From: Fictibacillus macauensis ZFHKF-1
GTDB taxonomy: Bacteria; Bacillota; Bacilli; Bacillales; Fictibacillaceae
DNA: 64,000 nt
Assembly (NCBI RefSeq): GCF_000269865.1
Contig: NZ_AKKV01000022.1
Coordinates: 62,001-126,000 of the forward strand
Direction of reading: 5' to 3'
Both the position numbers and the translations under genes were made by a program. Positions 15,890 to 24,430 of the stretch are shown here, in pieces. Below the pieces are notes generated by a model, which was given only the letters and a program-made list of their open reading frames with translations, was not told the origin of the DNA and ran no database searches. Numbering within the stretch: position 1 is the first letter of the stretch; the number at the start of each line of letters is the position of its first letter.

Positions 15890-16897
15890 TTATAAAAAAT
15901 AGGTAACGCTCGATAACAGCAGAGAGGTGATCAGTAGTGCGAGTAGCGGGCGCAAGGCACGTTGCTTTATGGCTGCTAAGCTTACATTTAATCCGAGACC
16001 GGTCATGGCCATCGTTAGTAGAAAGGTAGTGATGATTGAAAGACCTTCTAGTAGAGTAGCTGGCAACGTGATGACATAGCTTGCGACGACGCTCGTTGCC
16101 ATAAAGCCTACGAGAAACCATGGAAACGGTACAGAAGAAGTGCTCGCTGTTTTTGGTGCGCGTTTCTTTTGAATATAGATGAGGATCAAGCAAAAAGGAA
16201 CGAGTAAAAAGACGCGACAAAGTTTAGCAAGTAAAGCAAGAGCAAGCGCATTAGAGCCGGCCGGTGCCCCGGCTAAGGCAACGTGAGCTAGTTCATGCAA
16301 CGATAAGCCAGACCAGATGCCATAAGCGGTTGGTGATAAAGGTAAGAATGGAAAGACAATCGTATAGGCGACGGAAAAAATGGTCCCCATCAAGGCAATC
16401 ATGCCTACGGATAAGGCTGTATCTTCTTCCTTTGCAGACACAATCGGAGAAACAGCCGCAATGGCGGCAGCACCACAAATCCCGGTACCAATCGCTACTA
16501 AAAAAGAGACTTGACGATCGGCCTTTAGCAGACGAGCCATGACGTAGGTGATCAGCAGTGAAAAAACAATCGTCCCTGCACCGCGAGCTAGCAGTGGCAA
16601 TCCTTCAGAAAAGACGATGGCCATATTGAGCTTAAAACCGTATAAAATAATGGCAAAACGCAATAGTTTTTTGCCGGAAAACTCAATGCCAGTGCGCAAG
16701 GTTTCCGGATAGCCTGCAAATTGGCGATATAGAACGGCAAGTAAAATCGCAAGTGCGAGCGCGCCGATTTTACCAATGTACGGCACGTAGCTTAGTGCCA
16801 TGCCAAGTAGGGCAATACAAAAGGTAAAGAATACACCGGAGATGAGCCGTGGTTTAGGGGCGGGAGCTTGTTTAGCAGAAGCTGTGTTAGGATTCAT
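15890..16897 (-). CDS. YeiH/UPF0324-family putative sulfate or sulfite exporter
   Basis: The 335-residue protein has about ten hydrophobic segments and UPF0324 signatures: LRFAIILYGFKL, AIGTGICGAAAIAAVSPIVSAKEED, IWSGLSLHELAHVALAG and a C-terminal MTGLGLNVSLAAIK. The family is proposed to export small oxyanions or thiol-stress compounds; function is not firmly proven. It is divergent from a LysR regulator gene at 17001, the same arrangement as YeiH/YeiE in other bacteria. The short intergenic region carries a palindrome that may be the operator. Confidence 0.88.
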   Translation of the reverse strand: MNPNTASAKQAPAPKPRLISGVFFTFCIALLGMALSYVPYIGKIGALALAILLAVLYRQFAGYPETLRTGIEFSGKKLLRFAIILYGFKLNMAIVFSEGLPLLARGAGTIVFSLLITYVMARLLKADRQVSFLVAIGTGICGAAAIAAVSPIVSAKEEDTALSVGMIALMGTIFSVAYTIVFPFLPLSPTAYGIWSGLSLHELAHVALAGAPAGSNALALALLAKLCRVFLLVPFCLILIYIQKKRAPKTASTSSVPFPWFLVGFMATSVVASYVITLPATLLEGLSIITTFLLTMAMTGLGLNVSLAAIKQRALRPLLALLITSLLLSSVTYFL

Positions 16898-16964
16898 AAG
16901 AAGCCTCCTTCTTATTTCATCATAGGTGTTGGCTAATAATAAGTAAAATTACTTTTTTGTATGC

Positions 16965-16976
16965 TTGTTATAACAA
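16965..16976. promoter_or_regulatory. Candidate LysR operator palindrome
   Basis: TTGTTATAACAA is a perfect 12-bp palindrome within a wider dyad (ACTTTT at 16951 and AAAAGT at 16975-16980), 25 bp before the LysR start codon and about 70 bp from the divergent exporter gene. Position and symmetry suit a LysR-type site. Confidence 0.5.
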
Positions 16977-17000
16977 AAGTGTTATGAAAGGAAGGTAGGA

Positions 17001-17900
17001 ATGAAGTCTGAACTTGCTATATTCGTAGCGGTTGTTGAGAAAGCACACTTCTCAGAAGCAGCCAAGCTCCTCCATCTTACGCAACCCGCGGTCAGTCGAT
17101 CGATTAAACAGTTAGAACAGAAAATGAACGCGAAGCTTCTTTATCGAACGACGAAAGAAGTAGCGCTGACGAAGGCGGGAAAGATTGTATACGATCATGC
17201 AAAAGAAATTCTCGGGCTCTATGAACGGATGGAGGTACGCGTCAATGATACGATGAATCAGCCGGCAGGTCCTCTGAAAATCGCCGCAAGCTATACGTTC
17301 GGTGAGTATGTGCTACCGCATATCGTTGCACGCGTTCGTTCACGCTATGAGGACATTGTTCCGTCCATTACGATTGGCAATACGCGCGAAGTAGTAACAC
17401 TCGTTGCCGAACAGCGAATGGATCTTGGAATTATAGAAGGAAATGTGGCGGATGATACGGTAGTAAAAGAGACGTTTGCGTCAGATTCACTCGTCGTTGT
17501 AGCCAGCCGGCAACATCCTTTAGTGAGAAAAGATGGGATTACAATGAGTGACTTGGTTCAGGAAACATGGATTGTTCGGGAAGAAGGATCGGGAACGCGA
17601 GAAGCAACAGAGCATATGTTTGAAGAGCATGCCTTTTCTCCTGCTTCGTCTATGGAATTTGGAAGTACGCAAAGTATTAAAGAAGCAGTAGAGGCGGGGC
17701 TTGGTATTGCCTTTTTATCATCATGGGCCATTCGCAAGGAGCTTTCCTTAGGTACGCTAGCGGTGCTACCACTAGATTCTTTTCCAATAGAACGTTATTT
17801 TACATTAGTGACGCGAGCAACAGACGATTGGACAAAAGCGATGCAAGTTTTTATCGAGTGTCTTCTTGCGCATCCGTTTTGTAATAGGTCAAAGGATTGA
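17001..17900 (+). CDS. LysR-family transcriptional regulator (CysL/YeiE type)
   Basis: The 299-residue protein has an N-terminal winged helix (residues 1-60: FVAVVEKAHFSEAAKLLHLTQPAVSRSIKQLEQKMNAKLL in outline) and a periplasmic-binding-like effector domain with TRATDDW near the end. AAGGAAGG precedes the ATG. It is divergent from the YeiH-type exporter gene, and LysR regulators normally control the adjacent divergent gene, so it most likely activates the exporter in response to a small anion. Resemblance to CysL/YwfK and YeiE is by architecture and context; the inducer is unknown. Confidence 0.88.
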   Translation: MKSELAIFVAVVEKAHFSEAAKLLHLTQPAVSRSIKQLEQKMNAKLLYRTTKEVALTKAGKIVYDHAKEILGLYERMEVRVNDTMNQPAGPLKIAASYTFGEYVLPHIVARVRSRYEDIVPSITIGNTREVVTLVAEQRMDLGIIEGNVADDTVVKETFASDSLVVVASRQHPLVRKDGITMSDLVQETWIVREEGSGTREATEHMFEEHAFSPASSMEFGSTQSIKEAVEAGLGIAFLSSWAIRKELSLGTLAVLPLDSFPIERYFTLVTRATDDWTKAMQVFIECLLAHPFCNRSKD

Positions 17901-18009
17901 TTGTAGCGCGTTTATAGCTTGAATCGAATTTTCTACGATTGAAGTGAGAATGCTCTTTCGGTATAATCTGATAGAAAAAGACTGTCAAAAATGGAAGGAG
18001 GACACCTTT

Positions 18010-19665
18010 TTGCACAAGTATGTAGTAGGCGTTGATTTCGGAACAGAATCAGGCCGCGCCCTGCTCGTTGAAGCAGATACAGGAAAAGAACTGGCTACAC
18101 ATGTTACACCTTATGAACACGGCGTCCTTACAACCGCCCTTCCAAGTGGAACGAAACTTCCGCAAGATTGGGCGTTGCAGCATCCACACGATTATTTACA
18201 CGTGCTTAAAACAGCGGTACCAGCCGTATTAGAACGTGCTTCTGTTGTGAAGGAAGACGTCATTGGCATCGGCATTGCTTTTACATCATCGACGGTTTTA
18301 CCACTTGCTTCAAACGGTGAACCGCTTTGCTTTTTAGATGACTATAAAGAAGAACCACATAGCTGGGTAAAGCTTTGGAAACATCATGCTGCCCAAGCTG
18401 AAGCTGACGAAATAACAGCGCTTGCGCAAGCGCGTCGGGAACCATTTTTACAACGATACGGCGGGAAAATTTCCTCTGAATGGTTAGTGCCAAAAGTACT
18501 ACAAGTTCTGAGAGAAGCACCACACATTTATGAAGCAACCGATCTATTTATAGAAGCAGGTGATTGGATCGTCTCGCGCTTAACAGGATCATTGCTTCGT
18601 TCTAGCAATCTAGCTGGCTATAAAGCACTTTGGAGCAAAGATGAAGGTTATCCTTCACAAGCCTTTTTTACGGCACTTGATCCAGCGATGGAATCCATTC
18701 TTTCTACGAAAATGAGAGGAGAAGTGCTTCCCATTGGCGAAAAAGCAGGAGAGCTAACAGAAGAAGCGGCTCAATGGCTTGGACTTGCGCAAGGAACAGC
18801 AGTTGCCGTCGCAGTCATTGATGCGCATGCTGGCGTAGCTGCGGCTGGGGCCGTCCATCCTGGTCAACTCGTCCTGGCGATGGGGACATCGACGTGTCAT
18901 ATGCTACTAGCAGAACACCCGGAACCTGTCGTGGGGGTCTGTGGCATGGTTGATGATGGCATTATTCCTGGCTATGTAAGCTACGAAACGGGACAAGCGG
19001 CTGTTGGCGACTTGTTCGGTTGGTACGTCGAGCAGGCAGCCTCTCATGAAGTTCGTGACGAAGCAGAGAAAGAAGGCAAAAGCCTACACGAATGGTTGTC
19101 AGAAAAGGCAGCGGTCTATTTGCCCGGCGAAACAGGGCTAGTTGCGTTAGACTGGTGGAATGGCAATCGCTCCGTGTTAGTGGATGCGTCTTTAACAGGT
19201 GCGCTAATTGGCTTAACGTTAGCTACAAAGCCTGAGGAAATCTATCGCGCGTTACTAGAGGCAACGGCTTTTGGTACGAAACGAATTATCGATAGTTTCA
19301 CCGACGCGGGTATTGCCGTCGATGAATTGTATGCGGTTGGTGGCTTACCGGAGCGAAACGAGTTACTCATGCAAATTTATGCAGATGTAACGAATCGTGA
19401 AATTTTTATTTCACATGCCAAGCAAACGACGGCGCTCGGTGCAGCACTGTATGGAGCCGTTGCAGCTGGTGGCGAACGAGGCGGCTATGATTCTATTTTT
19501 GCCGCGGCTCATAACATGGTTAGCAGCACGCGCACATCGTATAAACCGCAACCTGACCACGTCGCACGCTATGAAGAACTCTACTTGTATTATCTCGAAC
19601 TTCATGACTTTTTTGGCAAAGAACGCCCAAGTTTGATGCACGGCTTAAAGGAAATGAAATCGTAA
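18010..19665 (+). CDS. araB: Ribulokinase (AraB-type FGGY kinase)
   Basis: I start at the TTG at 18010, eight bases after AAGGAGG; the longer frame from 17944 has no site. The 551-residue product matches AraB length and opens [25 protein letters not shown], with the ribulokinase-specific [13 protein letters not shown]-like [13 protein letters not shown], a middle [20 protein letters not shown] block and C-terminal [10 protein letters not shown] and [19 protein letters not shown] typical of the FGGY ATP-binding domain. AraB phosphorylates L-ribulose to L-ribulose 5-phosphate. araA and araD are absent here, so this is an orphan, and the true pentulose substrate may differ. Confidence 0.85.
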   Translation: MHKYVVGVDFGTESGRALLVEADTGKELATHVTPYEHGVLTTALPSGTKLPQDWALQHPHDYLHVLKTAVPAVLERASVVKEDVIGIGIAFTSSTVLPLASNGEPLCFLDDYKEEPHSWVKLWKHHAAQAEADEITALAQARREPFLQRYGGKISSEWLVPKVLQVLREAPHIYEATDLFIEAGDWIVSRLTGSLLRSSNLAGYKALWSKDEGYPSQAFFTALDPAMESILSTKMRGEVLPIGEKAGELTEEAAQWLGLAQGTAVAVAVIDAHAGVAAAGAVHPGQLVLAMGTSTCHMLLAEHPEPVVGVCGMVDDGIIPGYVSYETGQAAVGDLFGWYVEQAASHEVRDEAEKEGKSLHEWLSEKAAVYLPGETGLVALDWWNGNRSVLVDASLTGALIGLTLATKPEEIYRALLEATAFGTKRIIDSFTDAGIAVDELYAVGGLPERNELLMQIYADVTNREIFISHAKQTTALGAALYGAVAAGGERGGYDSIFAAAHNMVSSTRTSYKPQPDHVARYEELYLYYLELHDFFGKERPSLMHGLKEMKS

Positions 19666-19688
19666 AAGCAGGAAAGGGTGAAAGCAGG

Positions 19689-20225
19689 ATGAAACGTTTT
19701 GTTTTTATACTTGTAACGTGTAGTCTCTTATTCTCTTGTTATGTAGGAGCAGCGGACACAGCACAAGCGGCTCGTAAGACAAGCTATCTACCGAGCGCGA
19801 AGTATACGTATTCCTACGAATCACTGTTTGGTGATTATACGCTACGTAACGATCATCGTCGTCTTAAAGGCTGGAATGTATGGCGCTCCATTTCTCGCGG
19901 TAAAAAAACCGAGTTTTACTTTGTAAAAGAAACGCGCAAAGGCCTTTTCAGCTTGCAAGCCAATGCGGATGACGAAAGCTTAGAATTACAGTATCCCGTG
20001 AAAAAGGGCAAAAAGTGGAAAGCCTTTACGATGTTCGGTAGTAAGATTACCTACACCATCATTGCAACGAACAAAACCGTCAAAACAAAAGCCGGCACCT
20101 TTCATCATGTCGTCCAAACCCGGTCCAGCGAAGGCTACACGACAAGCTTCGCTCCAAACATCGGTCCTATTAAAATTACGAAAAAAGGTTACACCTATTT
20201 AGAGCTTGTTAAACGAAAGCGTTGA
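19689..20225 (+). CDS. Secreted protein of unknown function
   Basis: The 178-residue product has a clear signal peptide (MKRFVFILVTCSLLFSCYVG...) with probable cleavage after TAQA near residue 27. The mature part is basic and beta-rich with no recognised domain: YTYSYESLFGDYTLRND, FYFVKETRKGLFSLQA, YPVKKGKKWKAF, TVKTKAGTFHHVVQTRSS. Alternating strands and the KTKAGTF..V pattern recall small extracytoplasmic beta-barrel proteins. A GGAAAGGGTG site precedes the ATG 23 bp after araB, and a strong terminator follows. Confidence 0.75.
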   Translation: MKRFVFILVTCSLLFSCYVGAADTAQAARKTSYLPSAKYTYSYESLFGDYTLRNDHRRLKGWNVWRSISRGKKTEFYFVKETRKGLFSLQANADDESLELQYPVKKGKKWKAFTMFGSKITYTIIATNKTVKTKAGTFHHVVQTRSSEGYTTSFAPNIGPIKITKKGYTYLELVKRKR

Positions 20226-20229
20226 ACAG

Positions 20230-20272
20230 CACCTCCAAAATACACCATCTAAATTTTGGAGGTGTTTTTTTT
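20230..20272 (+). terminator. Strong Rho-independent terminator
   Basis: CACCTCCAAAAT pairs perfectly with ATTTTGGAGGTG (12 bp, 11-base loop) followed by T8. Confidence 0.92.
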
Positions 20273-20452
20273 AAAAAGTAACGTGGTGAAGGCTTTTTAC
20301 GTCTGTCTTTAGCTAGTAAACGAATGTGAGGGTAAGATGAGAGCTTCATTAAATTCACATCGTAGTACCATCAATTTCCTACGTAAGGCATAAAAAAAGC
20401 CATTCCTTTATGGAACGACTTCGTTTCTTAGTTCGTTAAAGCCCCTTTTCTT

Positions 20453-20680
20453 CTATAAGAAACTTTTAATTGATACAGATAAGAGCATTATAGATAAAAC
20501 TATATTTAGCCAGCCGGACCCTTTTTGTCCCTTTTGAAAGTCCCTTAATCCCATTACCAACATCGTAAAAAATAAAAACATCATCAAGTATAGTTGAAAT
20601 CTAAAGTCATCAGTAACAAATTCATACCCAACAAGTGCAATAACTATGATTGATAAAATAATCTGCAAAATCTTCAACAA
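20453..20680 (-). CDS. Small membrane protein, DUF3953 (YczI-like)
   Basis: The 75-residue protein has three hydrophobic segments: ILQIILSIIVIALVGYEFV, YLMMFLFFTMLVMGL and WLNIVLSIMLLSVSIKSFL, separated by the polar RDFQKGQKGSG loop. This matches the DUF3953/YczI family of Bacillus in length and pattern. Two adjacent TTG codons (20680 and 20677) can serve as starts after GGGGTGG; the second gives slightly better spacing. It is a monocistronic minus-strand gene between two plus-strand genes. A weak hairpin with T7 at about 20386-20410 could terminate it. Function is unknown. Confidence 0.7.
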   Translation of the reverse strand: MLKILQIILSIIVIALVGYEFVTDDFRFQLYLMMFLFFTMLVMGLRDFQKGQKGSGWLNIVLSIMLLSVSIKSFL

Positions 20681-20850
20681 ATTACCACCCCTTTAACTGA
20701 ATGAGTCTCTGTTTGTATAATACCATAAAAAGTAAAATCGTTCTTGTTATGTTCAAAAGCAACAATCTTTACGAAAAGAGTTTTTTATTAGATGAGAAAC
20801 AGGAAATGAGTAACGCACAGAGAATTGCTTGAAGCAAGGAGGAAGATGCG

Positions 20851-21819
20851 ATGATCTATAAAAAACGAAGTCAGTCTGTTTTAATGAAAAAGCTAGAAGT
20901 GCTAGTAGCAAGACTGCCGCTCAATCATGATCGACGTCAAGAAATAGAAGCGTATTTGGCGCGACATACCGCGGGCTATCAAGGTGAAGTGACAACGGAT
21001 TATTATTTTCAATTTTTAAATGAACGTAGTTACATTTTGCTGCATGATATTCGATTGCCTTTTAAAGACACCTATTTTCAAATGGATACCCTCATTCTCA
21101 CCGCAACCTTTATCCTCATTATTGAAGTAAAAAACATCGCAGGATCCCTAACGTTTGATCATGAACACAATCAAGTTATTCGTACTTGTGGTCTAAAAGA
21201 AGACGTTTTTCACGACCCTGTGCTCCAAGTTGAACGACAAAAAAGACAGCTTCATGACTGGTTAGAAAAGATGAAATTTCCCACACCGCCCATTCATACC
21301 CTCGTCGTCTTATCCAGAGAAAAAATGATTATCAAAAATGATTTCAAACAGCGTCTCTCCAAAAAAGTCATTCGCGCCGCATTACTGCCAACAAAAATAG
21401 AAGAACTTATGAAAAAAGAAACACAGCCCTTTTGTACGGAATCTGATCTTAAGAAACTAGCTCGTAAATTTGTTAAAGAGCACGTCCCCTATTGCCCCGA
21501 TGTTCTTCGAATGTTTACAATTGCTCCTCATGAAATTCTACCCGGTGTTAGCTGCCTTGCTTGTTCCGCAAAGCCAATGATTCGCCTTCACGCCCGTTGG
21601 CAGTGCACCGCCTGTGGCATAAAGTCCCATACCGCTCATAGTAAAGCCTTATATGAATACACCCTGCTTTTTGGAAAGTGGATCGATAATAAAAGCGCGC
21701 GCAACTTTCTAAAAATTGAAAGTCGTGACGCAACCCGACGAATTCTACAAAAATATAGTCAAACGCAAAAAGGTAGTGGTAATTTTATAGAATATGAATT
21801 ATCACATTTAGAAAGCTAA
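20851..21819 (+). CDS. NERD-domain (nuclease-related) protein with zinc ribbon
   Basis: Residues about 45-165 form a NERD domain: GEVTTDYYFQFL, LLHDIRLP, QMDTLILTATFILIIEVKNIAG (the D...EVK nuclease-like core) and a QVERQKRQLHDWL helix. NERD is related to PD-(D/E)XK nucleases and is found in DNA-processing proteins. The C-terminal part carries a CxxC...CxxC zinc ribbon (SCLACSAKP and WQCTACGIK), then a helical tail. The combination suggests nucleic-acid binding. The gene is monocistronic, starts after AAGGAGGAAG, and ends in a strong terminator. Activity is unproven. Confidence 0.85.
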   Translation: MIYKKRSQSVLMKKLEVLVARLPLNHDRRQEIEAYLARHTAGYQGEVTTDYYFQFLNERSYILLHDIRLPFKDTYFQMDTLILTATFILIIEVKNIAGSLTFDHEHNQVIRTCGLKEDVFHDPVLQVERQKRQLHDWLEKMKFPTPPIHTLVVLSREKMIIKNDFKQRLSKKVIRAALLPTKIEELMKKETQPFCTESDLKKLARKFVKEHVPYCPDVLRMFTIAPHEILPGVSCLACSAKPMIRLHARWQCTACGIKSHTAHSKALYEYTLLFGKWIDNKSARNFLKIESRDATRRILQKYSQTQKGSGNFIEYELSHLES

Positions 21820-21825
21820 AGAGTT

Positions 21826-21876
21826 AAAAAGGCAAGGTGTGCGCCATTCATAGGATGGATGCACATCTTGCCTTTA
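21826..21876 (+). terminator. Terminator after the NERD gene
   Basis: AAAGGCAAG and TGTGC-CCAT pair with ATGG-GCACA and CTTGCCTTT in a long, slightly imperfect stem ending in a short T run. Confidence 0.8.
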
Positions 21877-22003
21877 CTTGTGTGCTGATAAATAAGGAGA
21901 TGCGTGCAAAACTTGACTGAGGATTACCTAGTTCGTAGTAGCAATTAAGGAGAGAAGAAGAAGGTGGATTTAGCACATAATGTGGGTAAGGGGTAAGGGG
22001 TGC

Positions 22004-22521
22004 TGCGCGCCTCTGCGCGCGAACCGCCTTGTTTCGCCCAAAATTAGAGTGTTGTACGTGTAAGATTTCAAAAATAATGATCAAATATGAGTTAAGAGCA
22101 TTCAAACTGCCAACTTTCGGATGAAAGGAGGGTCCTGGCAAGCCAAAAAGCACGGCCTGCGCGCGAACCGAGGTCCTCTGCGCGCGAATCGGAGGTCTCT
22201 GCGCGCGAACTGAGGGTCTCTGCACGCGAATCAAGTGTCTCTGAGCGCGAATCGAAGGCTCCTGCGCGCAAACCGCCTTTTTGCGTCAAAATTAGAGCGT
22301 TGTTCGTGTAAGATTTCAAAAATAATGATCAAATATGAGTTAAGTGCATTCAAAATGCCAACTTCCGGATAAAAGGAGGGTCCTGGCAAGCCAAAAAGCA
22401 CGGCCTGCGCGCGAACCGAGGTCCTCTGCGCGCGAATCGGAGGTCTCTGCGCGCGAATCAAGTGTCTCTGCGCGCGAATCGAGGATCCCTGCGCGCGAAT
22501 CGAAGACTCCTGCCCACGACC
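22004..22521 (+). repeat. 21-bp phased GCGCGC repeat array II, with a ~248-bp tandem duplication
   Basis: Two partial units at 22004 and 22014 are followed by a 144-bp spacer, then units starting at 22158, 22179, 22200, 22221, 22242 and 22263 (all 21 bp apart), a second spacer, and units at 22406, 22427, 22448, 22469, 22490 and 22511 (again 21 bp). The core is TGCGCGCGAAT/C; some copies are altered (TGCACGCGAAT, TGAGCGCGAAT, the last TGCCCACGACC). The block from 22014 (spacer plus units) is repeated from 22263 with offset 248-249 bp and high identity, including the spacer segment AAGATTTCAAAAATAATGAT. The array lies between the NERD terminator and the 3' end of the SgrR-like gene. Confidence 0.95.
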
Positions 22522-22542
22522 CGCGCGCTCCACACCCTAGCC

Positions 22543-24315
22543 CTACGCTCCACCTCCCTGCCCTGCTCTCACTTCTTCATATCGCTCAGGCTGAATCCAT
22601 AGCTTCTTAAAATCGGCCCAGCCATAGTCGTTAAGGCGGATGCCGGCAAGGGGGGAAGGATAGTACCATTGTCGTGCGCCGTGATAGAGATGAAGAATGA
22701 GCTTTTCGCGATTAATATAGTGTTCGATCTCTATGGTAATACGTTCTCTACGCTCTTCATCATTCGTACGTAAAAATGGTTCGAGTAAAGTATCAATCGT
22801 TTCGATGTGTTGAGGGAGCATGAGCGCACGCATCGTTTGTTGGCTTTTTAAAAAGGTAAGAAAGCCGTAGTGCGCATCGCGTTCGAGTATTTCACCTTTT
22901 AAAAATAGGTGAGCGTCCATCGTCGCAAATTGACTTGGTGCACAAGGTACGATTGTGAGCGGAATTTTATAACGTCGCAATTCTGCTTGTAACCAACGGG
23001 CTTCTCGTAAATTTTCCGTATGCTGCGCACAACAAAGAATAAGTGGTTCACCGTTATACTGACTTTGTTCAAGTAGCTGGGCAATGGCTTCAGGGGAGAC
23101 CATCGCAAATTCATGCTCCATACTGCGCGCTTGCCAAAAGCTATTGCCTGGTAGACGGCGACGTCCACCTAGATCATCCACGAGTTTTTTGCGATTTATA
23201 ATGGCGTGCAGAGCCTCGCGTAGGTAGCGATCATGATGTGGACCGTCCACTTGAAAGTTAAAGATTAGATAATGGGAGCCGTTATGATCAATACGAACGT
23301 GACGCTTGTTTTGAGTCTCTCTACCAGGAAGTTCGTAGTGAAAAACGCGCTCTGGATTTACATTCATAAACCATGCTTCGACCCGATCGAGCAGGGGGCG
23401 TCCCATAAAGTGATCATGAAAAGCTTCTAATGCGAGCACGCGCTCATTGTGGGTTTTTACATAAAAAGCACCTGTGCCGATGAGAGATTTGTCTGGCGCA
23501 ATCGGTACATCGTAAGGCAAAATGGGTGCATGATAAGAACTTAAATAATGTAGGAAAAAAGCATTAGGCGATGAGAGCTTAACATAGACAGCCGTGTCAT
23601 GAAAGGCTTCAATACTTTCAATAATCGAAAATAAATCACGATAGGGTGAATTGACGTTCTCATCGCATAGACGATTGAGCGTGTACACAACATCTTTCGC
23701 ACAAAGCGTGCGACCGTGGTGGAAGCGAACGCCTTTCCGTAAATAAAACGTCCATTCCGTAAACGTTTCATTAATGGTCCAGTGGTGAGCAAGATGAGGC
23801 TCGAACTGCTTCGTTACGGGATTATGGATAATGAGTGTATCAAATACTTGGCGAACAAAATGCGCTTCTGTTGCTGTAAATGAAAAAGCCGGATCTAGCG
23901 TACTAATCACACTGCGAACCGGTATTTTAAGCAGATCTAGAGATTCTGCGACCGTTTCTTTTACTTGAAAGCCAAAATTACTTTGAATTTTTTTCTGTAG
24001 TTGTTTAGCGATATGCTTTGGAAGCGGACGTGTTAAAAAGTCAGCAGCTTCACTCATTTGGTTGCGCTGTAGCAGCTTTGAGAAATGAGTATGAGCAGCT
24101 TCTTCTAGTGGATAATGGAATTCTACTGTGGAGCGATTTCCACGTCCTCGTCCTGGTGTCCACGTAATCCATTCTTCCTCGCTCATGCGTCTTAATAATA
24201 GGTTCACATTGCGTTTTGTACAAAAGAACAGAGACTCAAGCTCTGCAACAGTGACGCTCGTTTGGTCAGCAGAGAAATGCATGCGAAGTGTAAGATAATG
24301 GTCAAGAATCTCCAT
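22543..24315 (-). CDS. SgrR-like transcriptional regulator with solute-binding domain
   Basis: I start at the ATG at 24315, seven bases after AAAAGGAG; the frame upstream to 24474 overlaps the divergent promoter. The 590-residue product has an N-terminal DNA-binding domain (VTVAELESLFFCTKRNVNLLLRRMSEEEWITWTPGRGRGN, residues ~22-65) and a large family-5 extracellular solute-binding-like domain (DTLIIHNPVTKQFEPHLAHHWTINETFTEWTFYLRKGVRFH). This architecture is that of SgrR, which in E. coli responds to glucose-phosphate stress; Bacillus YbaE is similar. There is no signal peptide, so the binding domain is cytoplasmic and senses a ligand. The divergent MFS gene is the probable target. Confidence 0.88.
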   Translation of the reverse strand: MEILDHYLTLRMHFSADQTSVTVAELESLFFCTKRNVNLLLRRMSEEEWITWTPGRGRGNRSTVEFHYPLEEAAHTHFSKLLQRNQMSEAADFLTRPLPKHIAKQLQKKIQSNFGFQVKETVAESLDLLKIPVRSVISTLDPAFSFTATEAHFVRQVFDTLIIHNPVTKQFEPHLAHHWTINETFTEWTFYLRKGVRFHHGRTLCAKDVVYTLNRLCDENVNSPYRDLFSIIESIEAFHDTAVYVKLSSPNAFFLHYLSSYHAPILPYDVPIAPDKSLIGTGAFYVKTHNERVLALEAFHDHFMGRPLLDRVEAWFMNVNPERVFHYELPGRETQNKRHVRIDHNGSHYLIFNFQVDGPHHDRYLREALHAIINRKKLVDDLGGRRRLPGNSFWQARSMEHEFAMVSPEAIAQLLEQSQYNGEPLILCCAQHTENLREARWLQAELRRYKIPLTIVPCAPSQFATMDAHLFLKGEILERDAHYGFLTFLKSQQTMRALMLPQHIETIDTLLEPFLRTNDEERRERITIEIEHYINREKLILHLYHGARQWYYPSPLAGIRLNDYGWADFKKLWIQPERYEEVRAGQGGGA

Positions 24316-24430
24316 AAAACGACTCCTTTTAAAAAGATGAAATTCTTTTTTGAATTTTACACTTTTTCTGCATCTTTTTCTAGTGGAAAATAACACAATA
24401 GACAAATATAGGGAAAAAGGAGGTAGGAAG

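Noticed and set aside
15813-16220. 135-codon minus-strand frame overlapping the exporter gene
   Set aside because: It is the out-of-frame shadow of the YeiH-type gene and lacks a start signal.
22004-22521. Possible CRISPR array
   Set aside because: The repeat core is 11-12 bp with 9-bp variable parts, far below CRISPR repeat and spacer lengths, and no cas genes are near.
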